From Limonium bicolor (Eukaryota; Streptophyta; Magnoliopsida; Caryophyllales; Plumbaginaceae), in contig CM041779.1 of assembly GCA_023374045.1 (NCBI GenBank), positions 296,680,167 through 296,744,166 of the forward strand: a stretch of 64,000 nt of DNA, given 5' to 3'. The position numbers and the translations under genes were made by a program. Below, piece after piece: positions 1 through 9,831 of the stretch (positions within the stretch are counted from its first letter, which is position 1; every line of letters begins with the position of its first letter). Below the pieces are notes generated by a model. The model worked only from the letters and a program-made list of their open reading frames with translations. It searched no databases and was not told the DNA's origin.

Positions 1-400
1 TACGCTACTAGTGCGGTCTCGCCTTTTTTCCTCCACTAGGCAGCTATTACGCTACTAGTGCGAAATCGTCCAATTCATAACCCACTAGGCAGCTATTACG
101 CTACTAGTATGGTCTCGCCTTTTTTCCTCCACTAGGCAGCTATTACGCTACTAGTGCGAGATCGTTCACTTCATAACCCACTAGGCAGCTATTACGCTAC
201 TAGTGCAGTCCCGCCGTTTTTCCTCCACTAGGAAGCTATTACGCTACTGGTGCGAGATCGTTCATTCTATAACCCACTAGGCAGCTATTACGCTACTAGT
301 ACGGTCCCGTCAGTTTTTTCCTTCACTAGGCAGCTATTATGCTACTAGCGCAAGATCGTTTCACATCCACCTGCTAGGCAGCTATTACGCTACTAGTACG
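1..400. repeat. 96-bp dimeric tandem array (Tat/Ogre 3' region)
   Basis: The start tacgctactagt recurs at about 1, 48, 97, 144, 193, 240, 289, 339 and 386, so the monomer is 47-49 bp. Two versions alternate: A (gtgcggtctcgcc then a T-rich run; 1, 97, 193, 289) and B (gtgcgagatcgttc then ataaccc; 48, 144, 240, 339), giving a 96-bp higher-order dimer. The array begins before the window. It lies upstream of the PPT and LTR at 851/864, where plant Tat/Ogre elements commonly carry variable tandem repeats. No coding potential is seen. Confidence 0.9.
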
Positions 401-417
401 GTACTCCATTAAGGTAT

Positions 418-757
418 TATAGGCTCGTCATAAGTCCTATAGCTAGATGTCAAGAGGTCTAGTTGAGGCACTCCTAAGTCCTCGTACTTTCAATTGCATT
501 ATAGGCTCGTCATAAGTCCTATAGCTAGATGTCAAGAGGTCTAGTTGAGGCTCGTCATAAGTCCTCGTGCACCCCAATCAATCTAATTGTTAGTATCATA
601 GGCTCGTCATAAGTCCTATGACTAGATATCAAGAGGTCTAGTTGAGGCTCGTCATAAGTCCTCGTACTTTCAATTGCATTATAGGCTCGTCATAAGTCCT
701 ATAGCTAGACGTCAAGAGGTTTAGTTGGGGCCCGTCATAAGTCCCCGTGCACCCGCA
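418..757. repeat. Second tandem array with aggctcgtcataagtcct core
   Basis: Units of roughly 75-105 bp contain the core aggctcgtcataagtcct, seen near 421, 494, 549, 599, 644 and 684, joined by ctagatgtcaagaggtctagttg. A later version is diverged (cccgtcataagtccc). The reverse complement of the core nearly matches the repeat core of the Tat-like element at 50100-50540. The array is part of the untranslated 3' region of the first Tat/Ogre-like element. Confidence 0.88.
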
Positions 758-782
758 CCCATAAGAGCAAATCATAAGCCGC

Positions 783-886
783 GGTGAGAATTTTTGGCGC
801 CCCGTCAACCTTGATCCAATTCTGCAAGCCTTCTATCGCAGAATTGAATCAAGGGGAGCCATCTGTAGACACCAAAAATTCTCACC
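783..886. repeat. Long imperfect inverted repeat across the PPT/LTR junction
   Basis: The outer arms ggtgagaatttttgg (783-797) and ccaaaaattctcacc (872-886) are perfect complements. The inner arms ccttgatccaattctgc (809-825) and gcagaattgaatcaagg (838-854) differ by one base. The loop is about 12 bases. The right arm contains the polypurine tract and the first bases of the LTR, so an RNA or single strand could fold over the plus-strand priming site. Confidence 0.85.
851..863 (+). other. Polypurine tract of Tat/Ogre-like element
   Basis: The purine run aaggggag followed by ccatc sits directly before tgtagacacc, the start of the LTR. Plus-strand priming sites of LTR retrotransposons have this form and position. 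It places the element on the plus strand, with 1-850 as its 3' internal region. Confidence 0.75.
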
Positions 887-1399
887 CCATAAAGCAAATT
901 CCGAAATAATAAGAGGGGTCTTTGCCTTTCTTTTTTCAAAACATATTAGCGTGCGTGCTAAGACGAAACCATCATTTTATAATCTTTTTCAAAGCATTTC
1001 AGAAAAAAAAAACGCAATTCTTTGAAAATGAATTTCCATCGACAGTCCAGTTTCAAGGTCATCCCTTTTTGTCTATTCACTTATTTTACTATCTTATCTT
1101 GTTTTGTTTATATTCTATTTATTTATTTTTAATTTTTTTATCCATCTATACACCTTTTCTTATATTTTATTTTATTCTACTAGTAACATTGGTATTTTTA
1201 TTATCATTTCAGTTCACTTCTATTTAGACACTTTTATTTTCATCTTACAAACTCAATCCACACTTAGTTGAACTCTGGCCTAGACCAGGCCCTTAAACCC
1301 ATTCCAGCACCTAGTATTGGACCTACCAAGCCCAAACAACACAAAGCCCACCCATTTCTAAACCCTAAACCCACTACCCAATCGAGATCAATCTCTGCG

Positions 1400-1406
1400 T
1401 ATAAAA
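1400..1406 (+). promoter_or_regulatory. TATA-like box in the Ogre-like LTR
   Basis: TATAAAA lies about 540 bp into the LTR, after an AT-rich stretch and before a GC- and CT-rich leader. This is a plausible U3 promoter position, judged only on motif and context. Confidence 0.4.
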
Positions 1407-1609
1407 CTACTGAAAACCCTGAAAAAGAGAGAGGTGACCGCCGCCCGGCCTCACAGGTCCCAATCCCAATCCCAAAAAATATCTTCTCTCGGAACCACTC
1501 GTTCAAAAAAACAAAACGAAGCGGAGCTTTCTTCTCCTCTGTTTGGCTCCACTCTCATTTCTCTTCTTTCACGGTGAATCAGAATATACACATTTGCGCT
1601 TCACCATCG

Positions 1610-2620
1610 GCATCTTGGCAACACCACTGGCGAACCCAGAACACATGCTCTGCATCTACGTCCATCTCTTCACCCACGTTTTACAAATCAACTGGCGGGC
1701 GAGTTCACTTCCTCACTCTCCTAACTCAGAGTGATTCGCAACCCAAACTGGCAAGAAGGAAAACCCCAAGTTCTGCTCCTTCTTTCTTTTTGACTGGTGA
1801 ACAACTTCATACATCACTGGAGCTGCTACACTGCCCAGATTATCTTCGTTTTCTTCACGCACGAGACAGCTCGCTAGAGCTGCTTCACCACCTCAGTACA
1901 TCCGCTTCACTCACAGTAGTTTTGACGAACTTTTTTGGCGAACAAGGAACATGATAGCTCAGCACATCCTTCATCTTCTTCAATCTGGAAAATTAAGGAA
2001 ATACATGATTCGAGCCTTTCACTTACGGGGTTTGCAACCAAACTGGCAAGAAGGAGCCCACAAACTCTGCTCCAGCTTCCTTCTTTTAAACTGGCGACAA
2101 GGATGCTCTGCACCTTCTTCATGCTCTTCGCGACGGAACAAACGAACTGTGCGCCTCCTTCGTTACTTCTTTTCACTCACAGTGTACCTGCAACCCATAC
2201 AAGCGAACAAGACAGACGAACAAAGGATATACATGCTCATTCACTTTCATTCTCTTCAAGTCCCTGACGAACAAAGCATATACACACTCCACTCCTCACT
2301 CTCTTCATCGGCTTAACTGACCAGCTAGGAACATACACGCTCTGGGCCTCCTCCATTCTCTTCACCGACAATAGTTCATTCTCTTCACCGGTGAAGTTTT
2401 TTGCAACGTCGTTGGCGAACTAGGAACAACCTGCCCCCACCTGTCATTTTTCTCACCGACGGTAGTTTTGCTACTCCAACTGGCGAACGAAGGAACTCAG
2501 AGCCCTGCCCTCTCTTCTTCTCTTCATCAGGAGTGTACAAGATCTACCCTCTCATCACTTCCCTCGTCAACGCCCACTGGAGAACGAGGACATACAAGCT
2601 CGGTGCTCCATTCTCTCCAC
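1610..2620 (+). repeat. Degenerate repeats around GCAACC.AACTGGCGAAC
   Basis: About nine diverged copies of a unit like gcaacccaaactggcaagaagg or aactggcgaacaaggaac, followed by -gctctgc- and a CT-rich stretch, occur near 1617, 1688, 1738, 1793, 2033, 2089, 2402, 2468 and 2570. Spacing is irregular (50-110 bp). The same unit appears in the CACTA 5' region (10470-11010) and on the minus strand at 9538-9572. Confidence 0.55.
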
Positions 2621-4699
2621 TTCCGAGCAAGAAGCCGGCGACAAGGGAAATGAGCCCTGCGTCTTCTTTTCTTCCTCATGTCGGCGAAGAAGGAACACGG
2701 GCCCTGCGCTTTCTTTTCTCCCTCACATCGGATGAACAAGGAACCGGGCGAACAAAGACGAAACATGCTCTGCGAATGTCCCTTTCTTCACTATCGATGG
2801 TAAACGAGGGAAAATTCTAATTTGTCCTTCATTCGGTATGTGGTCCTAACCTGGTTTTATTCTACTGTCTTCTCTGGTTGTCAATACGATTCAGTACTCT
2901 ACTCGAATGTCCATATTACTCTCTGTGTAATGGATTTATCATGTTCCTTCCTCTCTTTTCTGCTGAACACCTGTTGTCATGAATGGAATGGTATTAATGT
3001 ATTATTATCGATCCTCAAATGATGAAATTGTGAGAATAAAGCCCGGGATTAATTTTGCAAGTTACAGAGTATATTATAGGACTTGATATTGAGAGAGGTT
3101 TGACTTAATGATTTTCCATATATATATAATTTTAGTTTGCTACCCAAACTACCAAAAAATTGATATCGCTGGATTTTAATCTAAAAAGAATAAAGAAGAT
3201 GTGAGTGATTAGTATAGGGCTTAATAAAAAAAAGGGGGGCAGCGAAAAAAAAAAAGAAAAAGCAAACAAAAACATAAATGAGCATGAAAAAAAAAAGAGG
3301 AGCAATTAGTTATTAACTTTGTTTGTTGTTCGTCTTAGTTTTCGTGAATTTTTTTTTTAACAACACGGATTTGGGCCCACCTGTTTAGGCTTTAGCATTG
3401 AGTGGTTTCTATTGTGATATCAGTAGTTACTCTAACAGATCATTAATAGGTATCTTAACCCTATTAGTTTTTTGGAGTTCTGTTCATGTCCATACTCGTT
3501 TAGACTTGGTTAATCTGTGATCGAATTATATTTCTTCAATCTTTGTCGTGTGCGAATCATTATTTTAGTTTATTCATTCATTGTCTTATAAGTTGTTGGG
3601 TTGGGCCCTTTGGGTTGCTGCAAACCCTCAGCCCAAACTTCAATTTCATCCCGGGCCCAACTCATTGCTAGCCAAACCGAGCTAGAACAGGTGGCCATGG
3701 AATAGCCTTTAGACTACCCATTTGTTTATGGACATTTCAAGTCCAGTTTAGAAAAGCTTCTAGGTCCGAGGATGTTTCTCACTCAAACGGGCCGTAGAGT
3801 CTGGTCGGTGGGGAATGCCCTTTCTTTATAAAATTTTCCAAACAATCCATAATTGTCAGAATAAACTCGCAATCAATGTTTCATTTCAACCAATAAAAAT
3901 CCAATTCAAAACCCAAAATTCAATTCCAAATTCAGCCAAAAATTCAATTTCAAATTAATCATTCTCACACTCACTCATCAAACACTCTTCATACACAATT
4001 CAAAATTCATTCCAATTCAATGTCAATCCCAACTGCAAATCATCCAATTCGAGGCTCAACAATCATTTCAGTTTGAGGCCCAATAATCAAATTCAATCTG
4101 GCCCACTTCCAAACCTGGCCCGTTTTCCAAAACCGAACCTGGCCCCCTTTCCAAGGCTCACCCGGCCTATGTTTTCGAGCTCCAAACCCTGGCCCGCTTT
4201 CCAAAGCCAATTCTGGCCCACATTTTAAGGCCTAATTCGGTCCAAATTTCAAAGCCCAATTCGGCCCCTTTTCCAAGGCCCAAACCTGGTTCATTAGTCC
4301 GAATTTGGCACACAATTTCAATTCAACCTCAATTCATTTTCAATTAAAAATCAATCTAAAAACCGATTCAAACCCATCTCCAATCAATCCAAATCAGCCT
4401 GAAATTCAACTTGGCCCATTTAATCCCAATTGATCCAAAAGGTTAACTCGGCCCACAACCCAATTACCCAAAAGTCCAATTCGGCACACAACCCAATCAC
4501 CCCAGGGCCCAAATCACAATTGACCCAAAAGTTCAATCTGACCCACTTAGACCATGACCCACTTTGACCACCCAAGCTTGACCTTGACCCAACTTTGACC
4601 CGATCCCATTTTGACTCGGTCTAACTTTGACCCGACCCGTTTTCCAAACCCCAACCCAAACTCAATTCAAACCAAATTCGATTCGAACCCATTCATTCA

Positions 4700-4890
4700 A
4701 TTCAAATCCAAATTCAATTCAATTTCAAATTCAATTCAAATCCAAATTCAATTCAATTCCAAACTCATTCAAATCCAAATTCAATTCAATTCCAAACCCT
4801 TCAAATCCAAATTCAATTCAATTCCAAACTCATTCAAATCCAAATTCAATTCAATTCCAAACCCATTCAAATCCAAATTCATTTCAATTC
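4700..4890 (+). repeat. 33-bp tandem array
   Basis: The unit caaatccaaattcaattcaa with a ccaaactcatt tail repeats about six times at a period of 33 bp, one copy being 30 bp. Because 33 is divisible by three, the array reads open in two frames as an Asn/Ser/Gln/Phe 11-residue repeat; I treat this as an artefact. Confidence 0.85.
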
Positions 4891-4965
4891 CAATTCGAAT
4901 CAATATTCATTCAACCCCGGTTCAACTTCGATTTCAATTCCGTTCCAATTTCTCCTACACTTTAA

Positions 4966-5133
4966 ATGTCTCATAGATCCGAGCGTCTCACAGACTTTGT
5001 CATTCCAATGGTTCGAATGTCTCACAGACCTGAGCGTCTCACAGACCCGAGCGTCTCACAGACCCAGCGTCTCACAGACTTCGACATCTCAAGGTTTCAA
5101 ACGTCTCACGGACCCGAGCGTCTCACAGACTAG
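4966..5133 (+). repeat. 17-bp tandem array gtctcacagacccgagc
   Basis: Diverged copies of cgtctcacagacccgag follow one another with interruptions at tcattccaatggttcg and catctcaaggtttc. It is part of the Ogre-like LTR. No function is evident. Confidence 0.8.
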
Positions 5134-5764
5134 CATCCTAAACTTGAAACTTCTCAAAACTCCGAACCCTTCTGAATCTTAAACATCTCAAAAAATCTCC
5201 AAAAACCCAAAATGCCTGAACTACGTAAGGTCTGATCTCAACAGGGAGTTGAGTACGTAGGCAGCCCACCTAGGGTGCGACCCCATCCAATCAAAAAACC
5301 CTTTTCCCACTCTAAGGTGTTCTCCATACCTCTCAAAATGTTCAAATCCCTTCTGACTCCCACAAACCCTCGACTTCTTCAACTCTCAAAATTAGACTCC
5401 TAGTCTTTCATTCTATACTCATTCGAATTCATCAATTTCTCTTCTTGGCGCTAGCTTGGCAGAAAAGCTCGCCTCATCCACTCGTCTTCCCTCCTCCTGT
5501 CCTAATCCTATCCTTGGCTTTTAAATGAATCTCTTTGACAAGGTTTTGAAAGAAGACAATCCCGACAATTGGAGACCAAGATTTCCTCGGGCACCAATCC
5601 AAAGTCGTGGTCATTGCCACTTCTAAGGGGTGTAACCCAGTGCGAACCCACACAGAATCTCTAGTATGACCGGATAAGCCTCATCCATAGGCAATAGTTT
5701 CAGAGTCAACCAACGGTTCTTAGAACCCTTCTCTTCCCTTCCTAGTTCCTTAGGTCAAACTAGG

Positions 5765-5778
5765 TGGCGACTCTAGTC
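5765..5778 (+). other. Primer-binding-site remnant (Tat/Ogre type)
   Basis: tggcgactctagtc resembles the tggcgactctgctggga PBS seen intact on the minus strand at 54131-54147. Its place after the LTR marks the start of an internal region, which is unexpected since the LTR also has a PPT on its left side. Confidence 0.55.
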
Positions 5779-6027
5779 ATATCCGCCTTATAGAGGCATA
5801 AGTCCGCGTGGGGCCCATCGAGAGCGGGTGTAGTGCACACTTGCACTTCCCCTTTATGCTTTCTGGGAAAGACGGACGATTTAGTAGGTATTTGAGGGAT
5901 GCCAGAATAACGGTTTCTCACCCTCCACAGAATGGCAATTTTAGGATCTAGGCTTTTCAGTCAAGAACCATATTTAGATAGACCCCCCTCATACCGAAAA
6001 ATCACCCTCCACAGGGAATAAAGGTTT
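5779..6027 (+). other. Residual 5' internal sequence of the Tat/Ogre-like element
   Basis: Non-coding. It carries two copies of tcaccctccacag (5932 and 6004) and ends at about 6028, where Copia reverse-transcriptase homology begins abruptly. I see no gene. It looks like the first 250 bases of an Ogre-like internal region cut off by insertion or deletion. Confidence 0.4.
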
Positions 6028-7238
6028 TTCACTTGACATCAAAGTGTAGTTCTAAATGGATATGTTAAGGAAGAGGTATACGTGGAACAACCTCCAGCTT
6101 TTGAAATATAGGAAGGTAGAAACATGATCCTGAAGCTTAACAAAGCCCTCTATGGACTCAAACAAGCTTCACGATCGTGGTATGCCCGTCTATCCTCTTA
6201 CCTATTGGAAAGTGGCTTCACAAGAGGTAAAGTTGACAAAACCCTATTTGTGTACAATAATAGAAAAGAATTTTTGATAATGCAGGTGTATGTTGATGAC
6301 ATAATATTTGGAGCTTCAGATGAGAAGTACTGTAAGAAGTTCGAAACATTGATGAAAAAGGAATTTGAGATGAGTGCACTAGGGGAATTCAAGTTCTTTC
6401 TAGGACTTCAAGTTAAACAAAATAATGAAGGAACATTGTATCTCAACAAAAGTACGTAAAAGACGTGCTAAAAAGATTTGGAATGGAGACATGCAAGTCG
6501 TTTGACACTCCAATGGAAGTTGGCACTACACTGGGTGTCATGACAAGTGACCAACCGGTCGGTCAACGGTTGTACAGAGAAATGATTGGATCACTGTTAT
6601 ACTTACCGCTAGTTGACCTGACATTATGTATAGTGTTTGTCTATGTGCCAGGTTCCAAGGTGATCCTAGAGAAAGTCACCTCACAGCAGTAAAAAGAGTT
6701 CTGCGATATCTTAAAGGATCCATGGATCTTGGACTGTTTTACCCCTAATTTTACTAACTGTGATATTGTAGGATATTCATATGCAGACTAAGGAGGATCC
6801 ATAACCGATAGAAAAAGCACATCAGGGACAGCCTTCTTCGTTGGTTCATGCTTGATTGCATGGGGATCCAAGAAACAACAAAGCGTTACAATTTCAACAG
6901 CTAAATTAGAATACATAGCCATAACAAGCTGTTGTGCACAACTCATATGGCTGTAACAACAAATCGGCAACTATGGTGTCAAATAAGGTACATTGCCTAT
7001 CATTTGTGATAACACTAATGCTATATCCATCTCTAAAAATCTAGTGCATCATTCTCGTACTAAACACATTGATATAAGACATCATTTTCTTAGAGATTGT
7101 TGTGAAAAGGAACTCATTAGGTTGAAATACATTTCAACTGAAAATCAACTAGCAGAAATCTTCACCAAACCATTAAGCAGAGAAAGATTCAATAAGATTA
7201 CTCATGATCTTGGCATGATATTCATTAACCAAGACTAG
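6028..7238 (+). pseudogene. Copia reverse transcriptase / RNase H fragment
   Basis: Homology starts inside RT, just after the -DVK- motif ([15 protein letters not shown] region, 6044-6110). It continues through [14 protein letters not shown] (about 6145) and the catalytic YVDD (about 6290), FFLGLQVKQ, then RNase H with HHSRTKHIDIRHHFLRDC and IFTKPLSRERF (7045-7190), ending at a stop at 7236-7238. Stops at 6108 and 6457 and frameshifts near 6460, 6690 and 6960 break it. RT before YVDD, integrase and gag are absent. The RNase H end and the extra ORF downstream fit the Sirevirus group of Copia. It cannot make an active polymerase. Confidence 0.9.
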
Positions 7239-7719
7239 GCTATCGTTCAACCCTTAGGACCGGTCAACGACAGGTACGCAACATCTAAAGAATGTCGTTC
7301 AGTAGGCTTTGCATGGTTTAAAACATAATTGTTATATCAAACAACTACTTGTAATAGATATGTCAGTTATTGTACAAAGTGAGAATATATTATGAGGTGT
7401 AACGGCTAGGACCCCAAAACCGCTAGTACAACGGTCACGACTACTATGAGTTTGAATAGTACCGTTACAACCTGTCAGCGAGCGCCGGGGAGCGGTTCCG
7501 ACCGTTGCCTGATACTTTATAAAAGACGATGGAAGTTCTCCTTCCATCACACATTTCTTTCACTCTCTCTAATCTCTTTGTGTCTACAAAACAAGATTCT
7601 TTCCTCTCTTCTCAAACACTCTGTGAGATTAGTGCATAGTTCCTAAAGCTCCCTTAAAAAGTTTTGCTAAGAAATTTTGATCAAAGAGTACTAAATTCCA
7701 GCAAACTTCTCAACCAATA
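7239..7719 (+). promoter_or_regulatory. Spacer between pol and the third ORF, with TATA-like box
   Basis: This is non-coding. A clear tttataaaa (7516-7524) is followed by a CT-rich leader (ccttccatcacacatttctttcactctctct) and an ATG at 7720, about 200 bases downstream. It may be a promoter for the third ORF rather than only a spacer; the Sirevirus at 19621-19640 has a weaker match in the same place. Confidence 0.4.
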
Positions 7720-8463
7720 ATGACACCAAAGATTGTACGCCGCTTCAAAGCCACCAAGGCCACCTCTAGGGCTATCAGTCCAGAGAAGCACACCGATAAC
7801 CAGCCGACAACTCCTGCAACAACACCGGTACCTACAACCATTGCTCGCTTGTCGGTCGGCCAAGAAAATAAGCTGAAGCTCAAGGTCATGGAGGAAGGGG
7901 AACTCCAAGCTGAAGAGGTAACCTACTTAAGCCTCTACTTTCCAAAGCTTTACAACCTCATTCAAGCCGGTAATCTCAATCCCACCATTCTTCCAGCACC
8001 AACTCCCACAGAACCCGCTGCAATGGTGTCTTGTGATCAACCCCTCAAATCCATAAAAATCACCACCAAACGATCAGTAGCACACAAGCCAAAAATTTTA
8101 AAACGCAAAAGCTTCACCCAAGCCTCCACAAATTGCACACCCCGTATGTCCAAACGTCTCCAACAGACAGCTCATGAGGTCGAAGAAGTGGAAGTTCAGA
8201 GTGACGAGAAGTCACAGAAGGATAAATCAGAAGAAGAACCCACTCAAGAAGAAAGTATAGAGGCACCAGACTCTGAAGAAAAACTCTCTCCATTAGCCCA
8301 AGATGTCTCCGATCTGTCCTTGACACCTCACCAATCCAGTCAGGAAGGAGGAAGCGTCACAGAGTCGCTCTCCCTGTCATTTTGCTTCACGAAGAACGTG
8401 AAGCCATCAGAAAGGGCAAGGGAAAATAGGTCATGGCACCTTCAACAAAAGATCAAGAGCTAG
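7720..8463 (+). CDS. Third ORF of Copia element, basic/disordered N-terminal part
   Basis: A 247-residue open frame downstream of pol. It starts MTPKIVRRFKATK, strongly basic, with Thr/Pro-rich, Lys-rich and acidic Glu/Ser-rich tracts and no fold I recognise. The ending of the Athila third ORF start (MAPKRARR) is similar. The next block (8554-8736, same frame after stops at 8461 and 8473) resembles the conserved domain of the third ORFs at 18360 and 33351. I infer one original protein of several hundred residues, possibly nuclear because of the basic start. Its function is unknown; third ORFs of Sireviruses are often called env-like, but I see no signal peptide or membrane segment here. Confidence 0.55.
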   Translation: MTPKIVRRFKATKATSRAISPEKHTDNQPTTPATTPVPTTIARLSVGQENKLKLKVMEEGELQAEEVTYLSLYFPKLYNLIQAGNLNPTILPAPTPTEPAAMVSCDQPLKSIKITTKRSVAHKPKILKRKSFTQASTNCTPRMSKRLQQTAHEVEEVEVQSDEKSQKDKSEEEPTQEESIEAPDSEEKLSPLAQDVSDLSLTPHQSSQEGGSVTESLSLSFCFTKNVKPSERARENRSWHLQQKIKS

Positions 8464-8749
8464 AAAGCTCTTTGAAGCCAAAGAGCTGTCGCTCAACCGC
8501 TACCTCCCCAGTCGTTCAAGCGTCTGGCAAGGCTTAACCAGCTGCAACCCACACTCATCAAGGATGCAAATGTGGACGACAAGTCGTCTCCAGTCTTACC
8601 CAAGACTTTGGACATCGAATGGATGGAGCAAATGGGTTTGGGCGAGATCGTCGAACTTATTGAGTTCCAAGGATGGGTCGACTTTTCCCAGGAACTTGTC
8701 CCCTGCTACACTGAGCTCTTCAAGGAGCATATGTGAAACCTTGAACCCC
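8464..8749 (+). pseudogene. Start of putative plant transposon protein domain, cut by gap
   Basis: Frame 8554-8736 reads LDIEWMEQMGLGEIVELIEF followed by QGW and a Tyr-rich stretch before a TGA. It lines up with LDFSWALSSNLGELVTMLEI-QGW in the Sirevirus third ORF (about 18840-18760, minus). The segment before it fits in another frame (KLFEAKELSLNRYL, about 8465), so at least one frameshift is present. The rest is lost in the N gap. Confidence 0.55.
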
Positions 8750-9249
8750 NNNNNNNNNNNNNNNNNNNNNNNNNNNNNNNNNNNNNNNNNNNNNNNNNNN
8801 NNNNNNNNNNNNNNNNNNNNNNNNNNNNNNNNNNNNNNNNNNNNNNNNNNNNNNNNNNNNNNNNNNNNNNNNNNNNNNNNNNNNNNNNNNNNNNNNNNNN
8901 NNNNNNNNNNNNNNNNNNNNNNNNNNNNNNNNNNNNNNNNNNNNNNNNNNNNNNNNNNNNNNNNNNNNNNNNNNNNNNNNNNNNNNNNNNNNNNNNNNNN
9001 NNNNNNNNNNNNNNNNNNNNNNNNNNNNNNNNNNNNNNNNNNNNNNNNNNNNNNNNNNNNNNNNNNNNNNNNNNNNNNNNNNNNNNNNNNNNNNNNNNNN
9101 NNNNNNNNNNNNNNNNNNNNNNNNNNNNNNNNNNNNNNNNNNNNNNNNNNNNNNNNNNNNNNNNNNNNNNNNNNNNNNNNNNNNNNNNNNNNNNNNNNNN
9201 NNNNNNNNNNNNNNNNNNNNNNNNNNNNNNNNNNNNNNNNNNNNNNNNN
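8750..9249. other. Assembly gap of exactly 500 N
   Basis: A run of 500 undetermined bases, a round number that suggests a placeholder of unknown true length. Order and distance across it should not be trusted. It truncates the Copia third ORF and hides that element's 3' LTR. Confidence 0.98.
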
Positions 9250-9573
9250 GGGAGAAGGAGGCTGGTTCGAGACGGCACGGCAGTAGTGGTTTGAATTTGC
9301 TGGAAGTCGTAGACTAATATAGAGTGAGACCTGATAAAAAAAATTGTTATACCAAGACAAAATACAACATTACTGAGATATTTGTAAAAATAATTGGCAT
9401 GACCTTTGCATAATATAATCCATCTCATGCTTATTATTAAGCATTCACCAAAGTCATATACAACAGAAAAATATTTCACCAATTGACATCAATCAAACCG
9501 ATACGTTCTTACCTAAATTTTCAATCATTAGCAACATGTATGTTCCTTGTTCGTAGCTAGGTTGCAAAATTAC
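9250..9573. other. AT-rich non-coding flank of the LINE
   Basis: No gene seen. The minus strand at 9538-9572 reads tttgcaacctagctacgaac then aaggaacatacatg, a copy of the degenerate repeat found in the Ogre-like LTR and the CACTA 5' region. It should be contiguous with 27652 onward before the LINE inserted. Confidence 0.5.
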
Positions 9574-9588
9574 AGCGAGTGAAAGTGA
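9574..9588. repeat. Left target-site duplication of the LINE
   Basis: agcgagtgaaagtga here matches agcgagtgaaagaga at 27637-27651 with one mismatch. It sits directly next to the T10 run (a poly-A tail on the minus strand). Long duplications next to a poly-A are the mark of target-primed reverse transcription. Confidence 0.8.
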
Positions 9589-9802
9589 TTTTTTTTTTGA
9601 TAATTGGCTGGTTGCCCAGCTTACATAGCAGTACTGAGGCATTAATGCCTTTCCCGCCTAAAAACTTCTTAGAGAAATACAAAAGAGCAAAAACCAAAGA
9701 ATAGTAGAGAAATTGAAGAGGACAAATGTAATAGCTTGAGCAGGTCCAGCAGTTGTTATATCTTCATAGACTACGCGGGCTCGAAGGTTACATGCTGAGG
9801 AG

Positions 9803-9831
9803 GACTGCTGGAAAAAAAAGAATAAACAACG
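9803..9831 (+). repeat. Left terminal inverted repeat of CACTA
   Basis: gactgctgg plus a poly-A stretch and gaataaacaacg match the reverse complement of 15519-15547 apart from a G for the first C, a T for A in the sixth to seventh base area, and an indel in the A run. The first-base change may have inactivated this end. Confidence 0.75.

Larger units (their letters stand above)
864..5760 (+). mobile_element. Very long LTR of a Tat/Ogre-like Gypsy retrotransposon
   Basis: It starts with TGTAGACACCAAAAATT right after a PPT and runs to just before a PBS-like sequence at 5765. The block near 5219-5270 (ctacgtaaggtctgatctc, gagtacgtaggcagccc) is typical of Tat/Ogre LTRs. LTRs of about 5 kb are known for Ogre elements. 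Inside are a TATA-like box (1400), degenerate repeats (1610-2620), a stretch rich in ggcccaa/cggccc (about 3600-4600) and two tandem arrays (4700-4890, 4966-5133). Open frames here, such as 1268-1954, 2401-2820 and 4611-4976, look like chance or repeat translations. The right boundary is uncertain by several bases, and no second LTR is visible. Confidence 0.65.

Noticed and set aside
1..757. CRISPR-like appearance of regular repeats
   Set aside because: Plant retroelement context, no unique spacers of constant length and no cas genes; these are tandem arrays before a PPT.
1268..2820. Several long open frames (228, 139, 121 codons) in the Ogre-like LTR
   Set aside because: They overlap one another on both strands in a CT-rich repetitive stretch, have no domain, and lie within an LTR.
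4611..4976. Open frames of about 110-120 codons rich in Asn, Ser, Gln and Phe
   Set aside because: They are translations of the 33-bp array, open in two frames because 33 is a multiple of three; no family and no start context.
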